64,000 nucleotides of DNA from Plasticicumulans acidivorans. GTDB lineage: Bacteria > Pseudomonadota > Gammaproteobacteria > Competibacterales > Competibacteraceae. The notes below the pieces were generated by a model. The model saw only the letters and a list, made by a program, of their open reading frames with translations, ran no database searches and was not told the DNA's origin. A program made the position numbers and the translations under genes. Of this stretch, positions 18,987-27,970 are shown one piece after another. The stretch covers positions 1 to 64,000 of the forward strand of contig NZ_QGTJ01000013.1 in the NCBI RefSeq assembly GCF_003182095.1, written 5' to 3'. Each line of letters starts with the position of its first letter. Position 1 is the stretch's first letter.

Positions 18987-21800
18987 TCACCGTTTAACGC
19001 CAACCAACGACTTTCTTAATTCAGCAACCTTATCAGAAAGCGCCTTAGTACGTTGTGGATCTTTTTGTGCTGAAAGAGAAAGGTCAATTTTATTAAGCTC
19101 ACTTTCCGCCATGAATGCTCTCCCACTAGCTAGCAATGCTTCGACCTTATGTAGCCGAATTGCAGCATCACCGTTCGAAAGTCTTAACCCTTCATCGAAT
19201 GCACGCACTGCTTCATCGTAAGCTTTTTGTTTAGCCAAAATAACTCCAAGTGTATCGCGAACAGCGGCAGAGCTCGGATTATTAGCCACAGCCTCCTCTG
19301 CATATTTCCTAGCATCACTTGGGCGTGATTCTGTTAAAAGCCAAGCAAGATTATTCAATAACCGCCAATCATGCACCCCATTATTGACAACACCATCGAG
19401 TAACTGTATCGCTTGATCCTCTAAACCGATGGCCGTCAAAAGAGTGCTCAATTCGAGCACAATATCAATATCTTCCGCATGTTGCTTACTCTCCGAAATC
19501 CACTTTCTCAGCAGGCTTATCGCGTTTTCAGCATTGCCACCCTTTACTTTTGCCTTCACAAGCTCCAACAGCAATTTTTTACTAGGCTCTTGTGCATACG
19601 CCTTCTCTAACCGGCTAATTGCATCAGATACATCACCTTCACTCACTTCCATCCATGCACGCTGAATAGACAATTCAGAACTATTCGGGTAACGCTTATC
19701 TAGATCAGCCAGTACTTTTTTAGCTTTATTGTATTGAGCCTCCTGGACATAGGCCCTCATTAAAGCGATGCCTATTATCATATTGTTGGCATCCAGCGCA
19801 TGTGCCTGCTCAAGACTCGCTGTAACCTGAGCCTTATCCCCCTCCAGTGAGTATGCCTTCGCCCTCAGGTACGCAACTTTAGCGGCTACCACAGCCTGTA
19901 ACCCTGATGGCAGCCGAGCTAGGACACTGCGTACGCCGACACTGTCTCCCGTTGCCAGCAGAGCTTCGGCCATCCCTATCAGCCAGACAGTTTTTTCACC
20001 GTGTTCAGACTCAACCGCACGCAACAGTTCAATCGCATTTTCAGGTCGTCCATTTTCGACCGCCCAAGTAGCAAGTAACAATCTCGGAAGCAAAGCTGTC
20101 GGATTATTTTTTACTACTGTCTGCAATTGATTAACAGCATCACCAGTTTTTCCAGCCTTTATATCTAATCCTGCCAAGGCTACTGCAGCTTGTACGTTAT
20201 CTGGGTGTAATTTAATTATTAATTCATATCTTGCCCTAGCATCTTCTGGTTTTTGATCTCCCAAATCCATCGCTGCGAGATTACGTTGAGCAAGTGAATT
20301 ATCTGGTGAACGCTCCACAACAGAAAGAAAAGCATCACGTGCTGCTTCACGGTTGCCGAGTGCAAGCTGCGTTTGCCCTAAAGCTAAAAATCCCGTCATA
20401 TCATTTGGCAAGCGATTGCGCCAACGCTCCACAGCCTGCAGTGCTTGATCGTATTTTCCTTCTTTCAACAACACTCTTACCAAGACCAAATCAGGCGTAT
20501 TGTTTTTTGGATCAATGTTTATCGCTTTTTCTAAAACATCCCGAGCACTGCTCTCATTTCCAGAAGCAAGAAGAGCCGATCCATAAAAAACTAGTGCTCG
20601 CGCCGAGTTAGGATCCAGCTGAGTCCATCGTTCCGCAAAGCTCTTTCCATTACTTAAATCACCGCTCCGCAGTAATGACTCGGCATACAACGAAACAAAC
20701 TCTTCTGAACCATACCCCACATCCGAAAATCTTTTTAGTATATTTTCCGCCTTCACTGGTGCATTTTGGTTTAAATAAAGTCTTGCCAACAGACGAGTTA
20801 CATAAAAATTATTAGGCTGCCTCACTAAAACTTGCTGAAATGCTTCTTCAGCCTGCATCGGCTGGCCACGAAGGACGAGAATAACGCCAAAGTATGTCAG
20901 CGCAGCGGTGCTGTTGGGCTGCATTTGCACTGCAGTGCGCAAAAGATTTTCGGCAATATCGAAATGCTCCTCTCGATAAGCCAACACACCTTTTAAGAAA
21001 ACGACCTCATATGCTTTCGGAGCATACTGTGCCACATGGTCTATATCGTTTTTAGCATCTTGCAATCTATTTGTATCAAGGTAAATTTGAGCCCGCTTAA
21101 CATAATCCATCAAGTTATTTCGACGGGCTGCTATTGCTTTAGTGTAAAAAGCCAAAGCTTCATCTAAAGCCCCCATGGAAATTTTTATATCACCTTTTAA
21201 CGAAAGTGCTTCTGGAAAATTAGGTTTTTTTAACAACAGCTCATCAGTTAATGCATCTGCTTTCTTATAGTCTCTTGTAAATAAAGCCATCAATGACTGA
21301 CCGAGCTGTATTTGAGCAGAGTCTTTATTTAATCTCTCACCCTCCATAAATTCATCACCGGCCTCCTTCAAATTACCCATTTCCAACTGGGACCGGCCTC
21401 TCCATGCATACCACTCAGCGCGCTGCTCAGCGGGTAATCGACCATCAATGCGCATTGCTAATAAGCGTCGATAATCTTTTTGTCGAAAAATAGCCTCAAC
21501 CATAGGTAATGCGAGAGCCTCGGAAGAAACCTTTAGCTCTTTCGCTCGCTGTAATTCTTTTTCCGCTCCCGCGCCATCGCCGACTTGCAGATACAGCAGC
21601 CCTAACAAACGCCTTGCCTCAGCATTATTTGGGTTAACACGAATAGCATTTTTAAACTCTAACTGAGCAGCAGACAGGTCACCAGCCTCTTGATGTAACA
21701 CAGCTTTTTTTAAATATTCAGCGTCGCTTAAATCGCGAGAACAAGCTGTTATTAAAGCCAGCACTAAGAAAAAAACCTTTTTTTTGCAAGACAAGCTCAT
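18987..21800 (-). CDS. prsT: PEP-CTERM/exosortase-associated TPR lipoprotein PrsT
   Basis: The 937-residue protein begins with a lipoprotein signal peptide (KKKVFFLVLALITAC, lipobox cysteine in ITAC|SRD). The rest is almost entirely TPR helices, from AEYLKKAVLHQEAGDLSAAQ and FKNAIRVNPNNAEARRLLGL to the C-terminus, roughly 20 or more repeats. Start, length and repeat style match PrsT, the TPR protein of PEP-CTERM/exopolysaccharide systems, probably anchored in an outer membrane facing the periplasm. The ATG at 21800 is used; a GTG two codons earlier is possible. The exosortase and the prsK/prsR genes usually near prsT are not in this window. Codon use is AT-rich, unlike most neighbours. The family call is firm, the exact role is not. 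Confidence 0.85.
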   Translation of the reverse strand: MSLSCKKKVFFLVLALITACSRDLSDAEYLKKAVLHQEAGDLSAAQLEFKNAIRVNPNNAEARRLLGLLYLQVGDGAGAEKELQRAKELKVSSEALALPMVEAIFRQKDYRRLLAMRIDGRLPAEQRAEWYAWRGRSQLEMGNLKEAGDEFMEGERLNKDSAQIQLGQSLMALFTRDYKKADALTDELLLKKPNFPEALSLKGDIKISMGALDEALAFYTKAIAARRNNLMDYVKRAQIYLDTNRLQDAKNDIDHVAQYAPKAYEVVFLKGVLAYREEHFDIAENLLRTAVQMQPNSTAALTYFGVILVLRGQPMQAEEAFQQVLVRQPNNFYVTRLLARLYLNQNAPVKAENILKRFSDVGYGSEEFVSLYAESLLRSGDLSNGKSFAERWTQLDPNSARALVFYGSALLASGNESSARDVLEKAINIDPKNNTPDLVLVRVLLKEGKYDQALQAVERWRNRLPNDMTGFLALGQTQLALGNREAARDAFLSVVERSPDNSLAQRNLAAMDLGDQKPEDARARYELIIKLHPDNVQAAVALAGLDIKAGKTGDAVNQLQTVVKNNPTALLPRLLLATWAVENGRPENAIELLRAVESEHGEKTVWLIGMAEALLATGDSVGVRSVLARLPSGLQAVVAAKVAYLRAKAYSLEGDKAQVTASLEQAHALDANNMIIGIALMRAYVQEAQYNKAKKVLADLDKRYPNSSELSIQRAWMEVSEGDVSDAISRLEKAYAQEPSKKLLLELVKAKVKGGNAENAISLLRKWISESKQHAEDIDIVLELSTLLTAIGLEDQAIQLLDGVVNNGVHDWRLLNNLAWLLTESRPSDARKYAEEAVANNPSSAAVRDTLGVILAKQKAYDEAVRAFDEGLRLSNGDAAIRLHKVEALLASGRAFMAESELNKIDLSLSAQKDPQRTKALSDKVAELRKSLVGVKR

Positions 21801-22101
21801 AACCACCTCTCAAATCTAATCCTACAATTGATTACTCAGCGAAGAATTAATAAATATATTATTTTATATTTTAAATCCCCTGCGAAGACTTAAAACCAAA
21901 CAAGCACTAATCACAGCACACATTCTCATATAAAGTCAAAACTATATCAACCATGTCAAAAACTGCCAACTCCCATAAATCCAGAGCACTAAAAAATAGA
22001 GAAAGTCATATATAAAGGCAGCATCACACTTCATATTAAAACAACATGCTACTTTCTGATATAAAAACAGCATCTCACAAAAACCATTAATTAAAAACAC
22101 A
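21801..22101. other. AT-rich spacer upstream of prsT
   Basis: These 301 bases hold no gene that I can support. They are strongly AT-rich (for example 21845-21875) and probably contain the prsT promoter, but I see neither a -24/-12 pair nor a clear -35/-10 pair in the right orientation. Confidence 0.5.
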
Positions 22102-22779
22102 TCAATTATGCAACATCATGACTGACTTAATTCGCTTAGCGGGAACCCCCCCCCACATTTCACCATCAGGAATGACTGTGCCTGGTGTCGCGACAGCCCC
22201 AGCAAGCAATACAGCACCTCGCCCAATTGAAACGCCAGGCATAACGGTTGCGTTAACACCAACAGTAGCCTGCGAATCGATGACAATACGTCCAAAACGA
22301 ATATAACCACTATTAATTGCATGCGCTGCTATCACAGAATTTTCACCGATGATAGCCTCATCACCGATTTCAATAAGATGTGGATCTACAAGCGTTCCAC
22401 CAAGAGCCACATTCTTCCCAATACGCGCGCCGAACAAATACTGAACAAAAGGGCGAACAAACATCACATTAAATGGTTTTAATGCGCCGCAGCCAAAATA
22501 ATAAAGAACTGAATAGAGCTTCCAAATAAAAAACTGTATTGAATCCATAGAATATTCACCGTCTGCTAACGGATAAAAAAACAAAATCAATCTAGACATA
22601 ATGACACATGAAATACCAAAAAATAAAAGAGCACACAGAACTGCTGCAAGCACACGAAAATCTCCCCATCCCAGGAAGACAGCCAAAGAAGACGATGCCA
22701 ACCCACCTAAATACCCAATCAATCCAGCGATAGTTAGAACAATCGTAGAAAAGCAGTAATCCAAATAACTCGTTTTCAT
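22102..22779 (-). CDS. Membrane-associated hexapeptide-repeat acyltransferase
   Basis: The 225-residue protein has two or three N-terminal hydrophobic segments (CFSTIVLTIAGLIGYLGGLA and VLAAVLCALLFFGISCVIM). A left-handed beta-helix domain follows from about residue 117 (LFGARIGKNVALGGTLVDP, IGDEAIIGENSVIAAHAI, ATVGVNATVMPGVSIGRGAVLLAGAV), closing with MWGGVPAKRIK. This is the LbH acetyltransferase fold (WcaF/NodL/CysE-like) that modifies sugars or lipids, here at the inner membrane. Its likely partner is the exopolysaccharide machinery implied by prsT and the PEP-CTERM proteins. AGGTGGTTATG surrounds the start, identical to that of prsT. No terminator separates it from prsT, so a common transcript is possible. 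Confidence 0.82.
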   Translation of the reverse strand: MKTSYLDYCFSTIVLTIAGLIGYLGGLASSSLAVFLGWGDFRVLAAVLCALLFFGISCVIMSRLILFFYPLADGEYSMDSIQFFIWKLYSVLYYFGCGALKPFNVMFVRPFVQYLFGARIGKNVALGGTLVDPHLIEIGDEAIIGENSVIAAHAINSGYIRFGRIVIDSQATVGVNATVMPGVSIGRGAVLLAGAVATPGTVIPDGEMWGGVPAKRIKSVMMLHN

Positions 22780-22890
22780 AACCACCTATAAAACCAAGGA
22801 TTAGATCGAAAGAATTAACACCCAACAACATCACGATTCATTAGCTAGCACATCACTAAAAAAGTTCAAGACTTCATCCAATTTTAAAAC

Positions 22891-22927
22891 AAAAAAAGAG
22901 AGGCTTGATAAGCCTCTCTTTATTTTT
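22891..22927 (-). terminator. Bidirectional rho-independent terminator
   Basis: AGAGAGGCTT (22897-22906) pairs with AAGCCTCTCT (22910-22919) across a three-base loop, flanked by A and T tracts on both sides. It ends the leftward PEP-CTERM gene whose stop is at 23011. The 231-base gap holds nothing else that I recognise. Confidence 0.88.
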
Positions 22928-23010
22928 TTACTTTATTCAGTGAGTATTTGATCTATTTGATATTTAAACTCTTCTTAAACATCATTTAGACCGACAACCA
23001 CCAGAATAAA

Positions 23011-23964
23011 TTACTTCGTCTTACGCCGACGGTTTGCAAGAGTACCGATAGCACCCAAGCCGATACCGAGCAGCGCCAAGCTCGCCGGTTCCGGAACAGC
23101 GTTCACTGACGTATTGAAGTCGCTAGAGAAGATGAAGTCCACACCACCACTCGTCAGCGAGCCATTCACCGTACCGATATTGGGAGCAATATCAGGAGCC
23201 GCCAGCCCAGTGGTCGAATAATAACCCTGAGAAGGATCAACGCTCGTGAACGGGGTGTTGAGAGAGATGTTCGTGGTGATGAAGGTCAACAGCGGCACGC
23301 TCTTGAAGAAAGTCGTGTCGATAACTGTCGCCGGAAGAACAGAAGCGACATTACCGCTGATGCCGACACCCGTCACAGTCTGCTGGCCGCCCCAATCGTC
23401 ACCATTCGCAGACTGATCAAGCGTGGTGGTCGCACCACTCTGATCAGCACTGAAGAAACCGTTCTGTGCGGTGACAGTAGACGAGAAAATCACCTGACCA
23501 TCACTGAAACCGGTACCGGTCAGAGGATCAGCATCCGGCGTATCGTCGTAGTACATCTCGACGAAATTGGACCCTGCCACCTGAGCGAATGTAGAGATAC
23601 CCGTTGTAGCATCAGCAAAAGTAACGGTTGCGGTATAGCCGAGGAGCACCGTGATTTCGGAGCTACCGCCCATCGTGAACTGATTATTGCTGTTCAACTG
23701 GCCGGTGGACAGCTTCGCCATCGTATACACAGTGAACGTGGTATCCAGACTGGTACCATACGTCGCATTGTAAATGTAATTCTGAATCGCCTGATTACCG
23801 CCCACAGCGATAATGCTGGTCGGCGACCAGTCCAGCAGGTCGATCGCATAGGTACCGTAGGCTGCACCGGCACCGTCCGGATCGAACAGGAGAGCAGCCT
23901 GTGCACCGAGAGGAGCTGCGAGCGCGAGGCCAACAAGGGCCGAAAGAGCATTTTTCTTGGTCAT
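23011..23964 (-). CDS. PEP-CTERM sorting-domain exported protein (possibly PepA/flocculation-type)
   Basis: The 317-residue protein has a signal peptide (MTKKNALSALVGLALAAPLG, cleavage near AQA|ALL) and a long, nearly Lys/Arg-free, Thr/Ser/Asp-rich body. Its C-terminus is a PEP-CTERM anchor: VPEP at about residue 292, ASLALLGIGLGAIGTLA, then NRRRKTK. The start LLFDPDGAGAAYGTYAIDLLDW and the VEMYYDD segment recall flocculation-associated PepA proteins, but that similarity is from memory. Such proteins are processed by exosortase and promote flocs in Zoogloea-like bacteria. The ATG at 23964 has GGAG about ten bases upstream. It sits behind a -24/-12 promoter at 24031-24046. Confidence 0.88.
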   Translation of the reverse strand: MTKKNALSALVGLALAAPLGAQAALLFDPDGAGAAYGTYAIDLLDWSPTSIIAVGGNQAIQNYIYNATYGTSLDTTFTVYTMAKLSTGQLNSNNQFTMGGSSEITVLLGYTATVTFADATTGISTFAQVAGSNFVEMYYDDTPDADPLTGTGFSDGQVIFSSTVTAQNGFFSADQSGATTTLDQSANGDDWGGQQTVTGVGISGNVASVLPATVIDTTFFKSVPLLTFITTNISLNTPFTSVDPSQGYYSTTGLAAPDIAPNIGTVNGSLTSGGVDFIFSSDFNTSVNAVPEPASLALLGIGLGAIGTLANRRRKTK

Positions 23965-24030
23965 GACACTAGGTCTCCGAATTGATTCCGCTTCAGGCTG
24001 CCAGGATGCACCTGCAGACGCTTCATACAA

Positions 24031-24046
24031 AGCACACTGCATGCCA
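24031..24046 (-). promoter_or_regulatory. Sigma-54 (-24/-12) promoter for the second PEP-CTERM gene
   Basis: On the minus strand TGGCATGCAGTGTGCT matches TGGCACG-N4-TTGCW with two differences and exact GG-N10-GC spacing. RNA would start near 24019, 55 bases before the ATG at 23964. The rest of the gap up to the tRNA terminator (24047-24337) shows no gene. Confidence 0.6.
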
Positions 24047-24337
24047 CATGTCCGTTTTTCTTAAAAAACAGTTAGTTGAAAAACGCCCTAAAACGCCCCC
24101 CTGCCGAGACGTAAAAAATACCGACACCCCGGCAAACACACGCAGCACCCATGCGCAAGCGGGTACTTAAACGCACCAACAGCAGCAACACTGCGGCAGC
24201 TGCCCAACGGGACACCCCAGCCCTTCCGAAACAACCACAGCAACATTGTCCGCCCCTGATGGGACACACCAGGAGAACGCCAGACATGCGCTGCAGCACG
24301 CACTATTCAGTGCCGCTGAGCGGGCTTTTTTGGCAAA

Positions 24338-24369
24338 CAAAAAGGGCCTGCGAAAAATCGCAAGCCCTT
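24338..24369 (-). terminator. Terminator downstream of tRNA-Phe
   Basis: Read leftward, AAGGGCTTGCGA (24369-24358) pairs with TCGCAGGCCCTT (24353-24342), with one G-T pair and a four-base loop, followed by a short T tract. It starts nine bases after the tRNA 3' end. Confidence 0.82.
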
Positions 24370-24377
24370 GAAAATAA

Positions 24378-24453
24378 TGGTGGCCAGGGACGGAATCGAA
24401 CCGCCGACACGGTGATTTTCAGTCACCTGCTCTACCAACTGAGCTACCTAGCC
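24378..24453 (-). tRNA. tRNA-Phe (anticodon GAA)
   Basis: The 76-base gene folds as a standard cloverleaf. The acceptor pairs GGCTAGG with CCTGGCC, the D-loop contains AGCTCAGTTGGTAGAGC, the anticodon loop is CTGAAAA with GAA, and the T-loop is GGTTCGATTCC. The terminal CCA is encoded. It follows yggX on the same strand after 79 bases and ends at a hairpin terminator. Confidence 0.97.
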
Positions 24454-24532
24454 ACATCCGCGATCTGCATCGCGTCGAGGCGCGCATTAAAGCGGTGTCG
24501 ACCGTTTGAGTCAAGTCCTATGCAGAGATTTT

Positions 24533-24805
24533 CTACGCTTTCGGTGGTACGTAACCTTCCGGCACCGAAGCGCCGCTGCCGAAGAAGAACTTCTCCATCT
24601 CTTCTTCCAGGAACTTGCGCGCTTTCGGTTCAATCGGCGTCAAACGGTATTCATTGATCAGCATCGTCTGCTGACGCAGCCACAGCTGCCAGGCCTCTTT
24701 GGAGACATTCTCGAAAACTCGCTGGCCAAGCGGCCCCGGATACGTCGGGCGGTCGAGACCTTCAGCCTCGCGGCCAAGCATTACGCAGTTGACGATGCGG
24801 CTCAT
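24533..24805 (-). CDS. yggX: Probable Fe(2+)-trafficking protein YggX
   Basis: The 90-residue protein matches YggX from end to end: [40 protein letters not shown], then [20 protein letters not shown] and a C-terminal GYVPP. The single conserved Cys7 is present. YggX protects iron-sulfur enzymes from oxidants and helps iron delivery in the cytoplasm. The ATG at 24805 lies 16 bases after the mutY stop; this mutY-yggX pair is a common operon. Confidence 0.95.
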   Translation of the reverse strand: MSRIVNCVMLGREAEGLDRPTYPGPLGQRVFENVSKEAWQLWLRQQTMLINEYRLTPIEPKARKFLEEEMEKFFFGSGASVPEGYVPPKA

Positions 24806-24821
24806 TGCTACGCTCCTCTCG

Positions 24822-25880
24822 TCAGGGTTCGTCACGGAGCGACGCCAGCAAGCGCTGTACCGGTGCGGCCAGCCCTCGGGCATCGGGAAGGCGCGAGTTA
24901 TACCAAACGCGTTCCGGGCCTTCCATGACTCGATCTGATCCACCCTGCGTGCGCAGATGCAGCGCCCGGATGTCGAGCTGGAAGTGACTAAAGGTGTGGC
25001 GAAAGCCAGGGAGTTCGCGAATCACCGCGGCGACGACGCCGAGGCGCTCATGACAAAACGCCGTTGGCTCCCAATCCGGCGGGCATTCCGGCGGAGCCCA
25101 CAAGCCGCCCCAGATGCCGACGGGCAGGCGCTGTTCGAGCAGAATGCGACCTTCGGCGTTCTCGACCAGCAGCATGGTGGTTGAACGCAGCGGCTGAACT
25201 CGACGCGGCCGCGGGGTCGGCAGCTCGCTTTGACGCGCCCCGAGTCGGGCAACGCAGTCGCCTCTGACCGGACACTGCTCGCAGCGCGGCTGAGCGCGGG
25301 TACACAGCGTAGCGCCGAGATCCATCAAAGCCTGGTTGTACGGCCCCGGCCGCGTGGTGGACATGCGGGTTTCGGCGAGCGCCCAAAGCCGACGCTGGAC
25401 CGCCACATCACCCGGCCAACCGTCGATCCCCGCGTGCCGGGCGAACACGCGCTTGACGTTGCCATCGAGAATCGGCTCGGCCACACCCGAAGCCAGCGAC
25501 AGAATCGCGGCGGCCGTCGAACGCCCGACCCCGGGCAGGGTCTGCATCGCTTCGAGGTCTGTCGGAAACACACCGTCATAGACACTGCAGACATGCTGAG
25601 CAGCGGCATGCAGATGGCGGGCCCGCGCGTAATAGCCGAGACCGGACCACAGATGCAGCACCTCGTCGAGCTCAGCCGACGCCAGCGCCCGAACATCCGG
25701 AAAGCGGGCCATGAAGCGTTGATAGTAAGAAATGACGGTACTCACCTGCGTCTGCTGCAGCATGATCTCCGACACCCAGACCCGATAGGGTGTCGCAGAC
25801 TGTTGCCAGGGCAGGTCCTTGCGGCCATGCCGATCGAACCAGGCGAGCAGGCGCTCGGAAAAAGAGAGATGTGCAGTCAT
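24822..25880 (-). CDS. mutY: A/G-specific adenine DNA glycosylase MutY
   Basis: The 352-residue base-excision repair enzyme removes adenine mispaired with 8-oxoguanine. It shows RKDLPWQ and [16 protein letters not shown], a helix-hairpin-helix [14 protein letters not shown] with catalytic Asp in [11 protein letters not shown], and the 4Fe-4S cluster cysteines [19 protein letters not shown]-terminal NUDIX-like 8-oxoG recognition domain starts near residue 230 ([19 protein letters not shown]). The ATG at 25880 fits the usual MutY N-terminus; longer frames overlap the divergent gene at 25914. Confidence 0.96.
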   Translation of the reverse strand: MTAHLSFSERLLAWFDRHGRKDLPWQQSATPYRVWVSEIMLQQTQVSTVISYYQRFMARFPDVRALASAELDEVLHLWSGLGYYARARHLHAAAQHVCSVYDGVFPTDLEAMQTLPGVGRSTAAAILSLASGVAEPILDGNVKRVFARHAGIDGWPGDVAVQRRLWALAETRMSTTRPGPYNQALMDLGATLCTRAQPRCEQCPVRGDCVARLGARQSELPTPRPRRVQPLRSTTMLLVENAEGRILLEQRLPVGIWGGLWAPPECPPDWEPTAFCHERLGVVAAVIRELPGFRHTFSHFQLDIRALHLRTQGGSDRVMEGPERVWYNSRLPDARGLAAPVQRLLASLRDEP

Positions 25881-25913
25881 GAGATCCAAAGCTGACAACG
25901 GAGAAAGACCAGC

Positions 25914-26735
25914 GTGGCACGTGTTCTGATCGCAGGCTGTGGTGACGTGGGCACCCGTCTGGGCCTGATCCTGGCGGCAGCCGGACATGCGGTCTGGGGG
26001 CTGCGCCGCCACCCACAGAACCTGCCGGCGCCGATCCAGCCACTGGCCGCAGACCTGCACCGCGGCAGCGGACTCGATGCGCTGCCCTGCGAACTCGATG
26101 CCGTGGTCTGCATGACGGCCGCCGACGACGGCAGCGAAGCAGCGTATCAGCGCGCCTATCTCGAAGCACCGGCGCAGCTGCTCGCCACGCTCGCTCAGCG
26201 CGGCGAACAGCCGCGGTTGTTGTTCGCATCAAGCACGTCGGTCTACGGCCAGGATGATGGCGACTGGGTCGACGAAACCAGCCTAGCCGCCGCCGATACG
26301 CCCACGGCGCGCATTATGCGTCGCGCCGAAGCGCAATGGCTGGACGGCGGCGGCTGGCGCAGCGTGCTGCGTTTCGGCGGCATCTACGGACCGGGCCGCA
26401 CCTGGCTGATCGAGCAGGTCCGCCGCGGCGGCAAGGCATCGAACATCTGGAGCAATCGCATACACGCCGAAGATGCCGCGCGCGCCGCCGCTCACGTGCT
26501 CGCGCTCGCCACGCCGGAGCCGACATATAACGTCGTCGATGATAGCCCGGCACCGCTCCCCGAGGTTTACGCCTGGCTCGGACAGCGACTCGGCGTCACC
26601 CCGCCCCCCAGCCATGACACGACCGTGGCCTCCCGCCGCGGCAGCAAACGCGTCTCGAACCGGCGCCTGCGCGCGAGCGGTTTCGAGCTGCTGTACCCGA
26701 GCTATCGCGACGGTTATGCCGATATGCTTGAATAA
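25914..26735 (+). CDS. NAD(P)-dependent epimerase/dehydratase-like protein (YeeZ-type SDR)
   Basis: The 273-residue protein has an N-terminal Rossmann motif (VLIAGCGDVGTRLG), the LLFASSTSVYGQ segment of extended SDRs with the Tyr in place, GGIYGPGRTWL, and NRIHAEDAARAAAHVL as in sugar-nucleotide epimerases. The short size and the GCGDVG start resemble YeeZ-like proteins of unknown substrate. Translation probably starts at the GTG at 25914, with GGAG upstream. It diverges from mutY with 33 bases between starts, so their promoters overlap. Confidence 0.82.
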   Translation: MARVLIAGCGDVGTRLGLILAAAGHAVWGLRRHPQNLPAPIQPLAADLHRGSGLDALPCELDAVVCMTAADDGSEAAYQRAYLEAPAQLLATLAQRGEQPRLLFASSTSVYGQDDGDWVDETSLAAADTPTARIMRRAEAQWLDGGGWRSVLRFGGIYGPGRTWLIEQVRRGGKASNIWSNRIHAEDAARAAAHVLALATPEPTYNVVDDSPAPLPEVYAWLGQRLGVTPPPSHDTTVASRRGSKRVSNRRLRASGFELLYPSYRDGYADMLE

Positions 26736-26841
26736 GCCCGCTGGCGCCACGTTATTTCGCCCTGCCCCGATTTTCGGGCTTCGCATACGGCAGCGCCCAT
26801 GCCCGGTTTTCCCGCCCTCGTCGTCCTTCAGGGATTTTCCC

Positions 26842-27894
26842 ATGCTTACTTCGGCCATGCTTCGCCGCGTCGGTCAGCCGCTTTGCGCCGTCCTGCTGTT
26901 CGCAGCCTCCACGCTCGCCGCTCATGCAGAGGATGAACTGCGCATCACGGCCAAGGCCGCGATCCTGCTCGATGCCGACACCGGTCAGGTCCTCTACGCG
27001 CGCGAACCGCATCTGCCCCTGCCGCCGGCAAGCACGACGAAGGTATTGACCGCGCTGATCGCCCTTGAGCGTCTGAATCCGAATGCCATGCTGCCGGTCT
27101 CGCCGAGCGCCGCCGAGGCGCCGCCGAGCCGGGTCGGCCTGCGCCCGGGTGACCGCATCAGCGCCAACGACGCGCTCTACGGCCTGCTGCTCAAATCGGG
27201 CAACGACACCGCTGAAGTCGTCGCCGAATCCATCGGCGGCTCGGTGCCCGGCTTCGCCCGGCTGATGAACGCCCGCGCCCGCCAGCTCGGCGCCCTCGAC
27301 AGCCATTTCGCCAACCCGCACGGCCTGCCCAACGACGAGCACCAGAGCACCGCCTACGATCTGGCGGTGATCTTCCGCTACGCGATGCTCAACCCCCAGT
27401 TCGAACGCATCGTGCAGACGCAGAACCAGATCCTGCAGGTCGAACGCGCTTCGGCGCAGGGACGCGCGCAGCCGGTGATGGTCGCCACCCACAACCGCCT
27501 GCTCGGCACCTACGACGGCGCGATGGGCGGCAAGACCGGATATACCGTCAAGGCCAAACGCTGCTACGTCGGCGAAACCGAGCGCGGCAATCACCGCCTG
27601 ATCGTCGCCGTGCTTGGTTCCTCGGCCCTGTGGGAAGACAGCCGCAAGCTGTTCGACTACGGCTTCGCCCGCTACGGGCTGGCGACGCCGCCCCAGGCGG
27701 CGCCGATTCCGGTGCGTGTCACCGCCCCGGCGCGCGCGGTCAAAGCCAGCACGCGCAGCGCCGTTGCCCCGCGCAAGGCCAGCGCGCCAAGCGCAGCCAA
27801 GAGCACGAAGCCCGCGCCGCGTGCCAAGACCGTCGCGCCGAAAAAGCCCGCCCCCCGCCCGGAAAGCCGTGTCGCCTCGCGCGGCCGCGGCTGA
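26842..27894 (+). CDS. Serine-type D-Ala-D-Ala carboxypeptidase/endopeptidase (S11, PBP5/7-like)
   Basis: The 350-residue protein has a signal peptide (LCAVLLFAASTLAAHA) and an S11 penicillin-binding domain with all three active-site motifs: SXXK in ASTTKVLTA, SXN in LLKSGNDTAEV and KTG in GGKTGYTVKAK. These enzymes trim peptidoglycan stem peptides or crosslinks in the periplasm. The last 75 residues are an Ala/Pro/Lys/Arg-rich tail instead of the C-terminal domain and membrane helix of PBP5, which makes it closer to PbpG/DacC-type short forms. The ATG at 26842 gives a proper signal peptide. Confidence 0.88.
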   Translation: MLTSAMLRRVGQPLCAVLLFAASTLAAHAEDELRITAKAAILLDADTGQVLYAREPHLPLPPASTTKVLTALIALERLNPNAMLPVSPSAAEAPPSRVGLRPGDRISANDALYGLLLKSGNDTAEVVAESIGGSVPGFARLMNARARQLGALDSHFANPHGLPNDEHQSTAYDLAVIFRYAMLNPQFERIVQTQNQILQVERASAQGRAQPVMVATHNRLLGTYDGAMGGKTGYTVKAKRCYVGETERGNHRLIVAVLGSSALWEDSRKLFDYGFARYGLATPPQAAPIPVRVTAPARAVKASTRSAVAPRKASAPSAAKSTKPAPRAKTVAPKKPAPRPESRVASRGRG

Positions 27895-27970
27895 AGCCTG
27901 CCCACTCAACGAGTTGCGCCGCCAGCGCCCACGCCTGCCGGCGGGTGCTGGCCGGCGCTGACATCCGCCC

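Noticed and set aside
24311..24332. Rightward terminator (CCGC-TGA-GCGG then a T run)
   Set aside because: The stem is only four to five base pairs and no rightward gene ends there.
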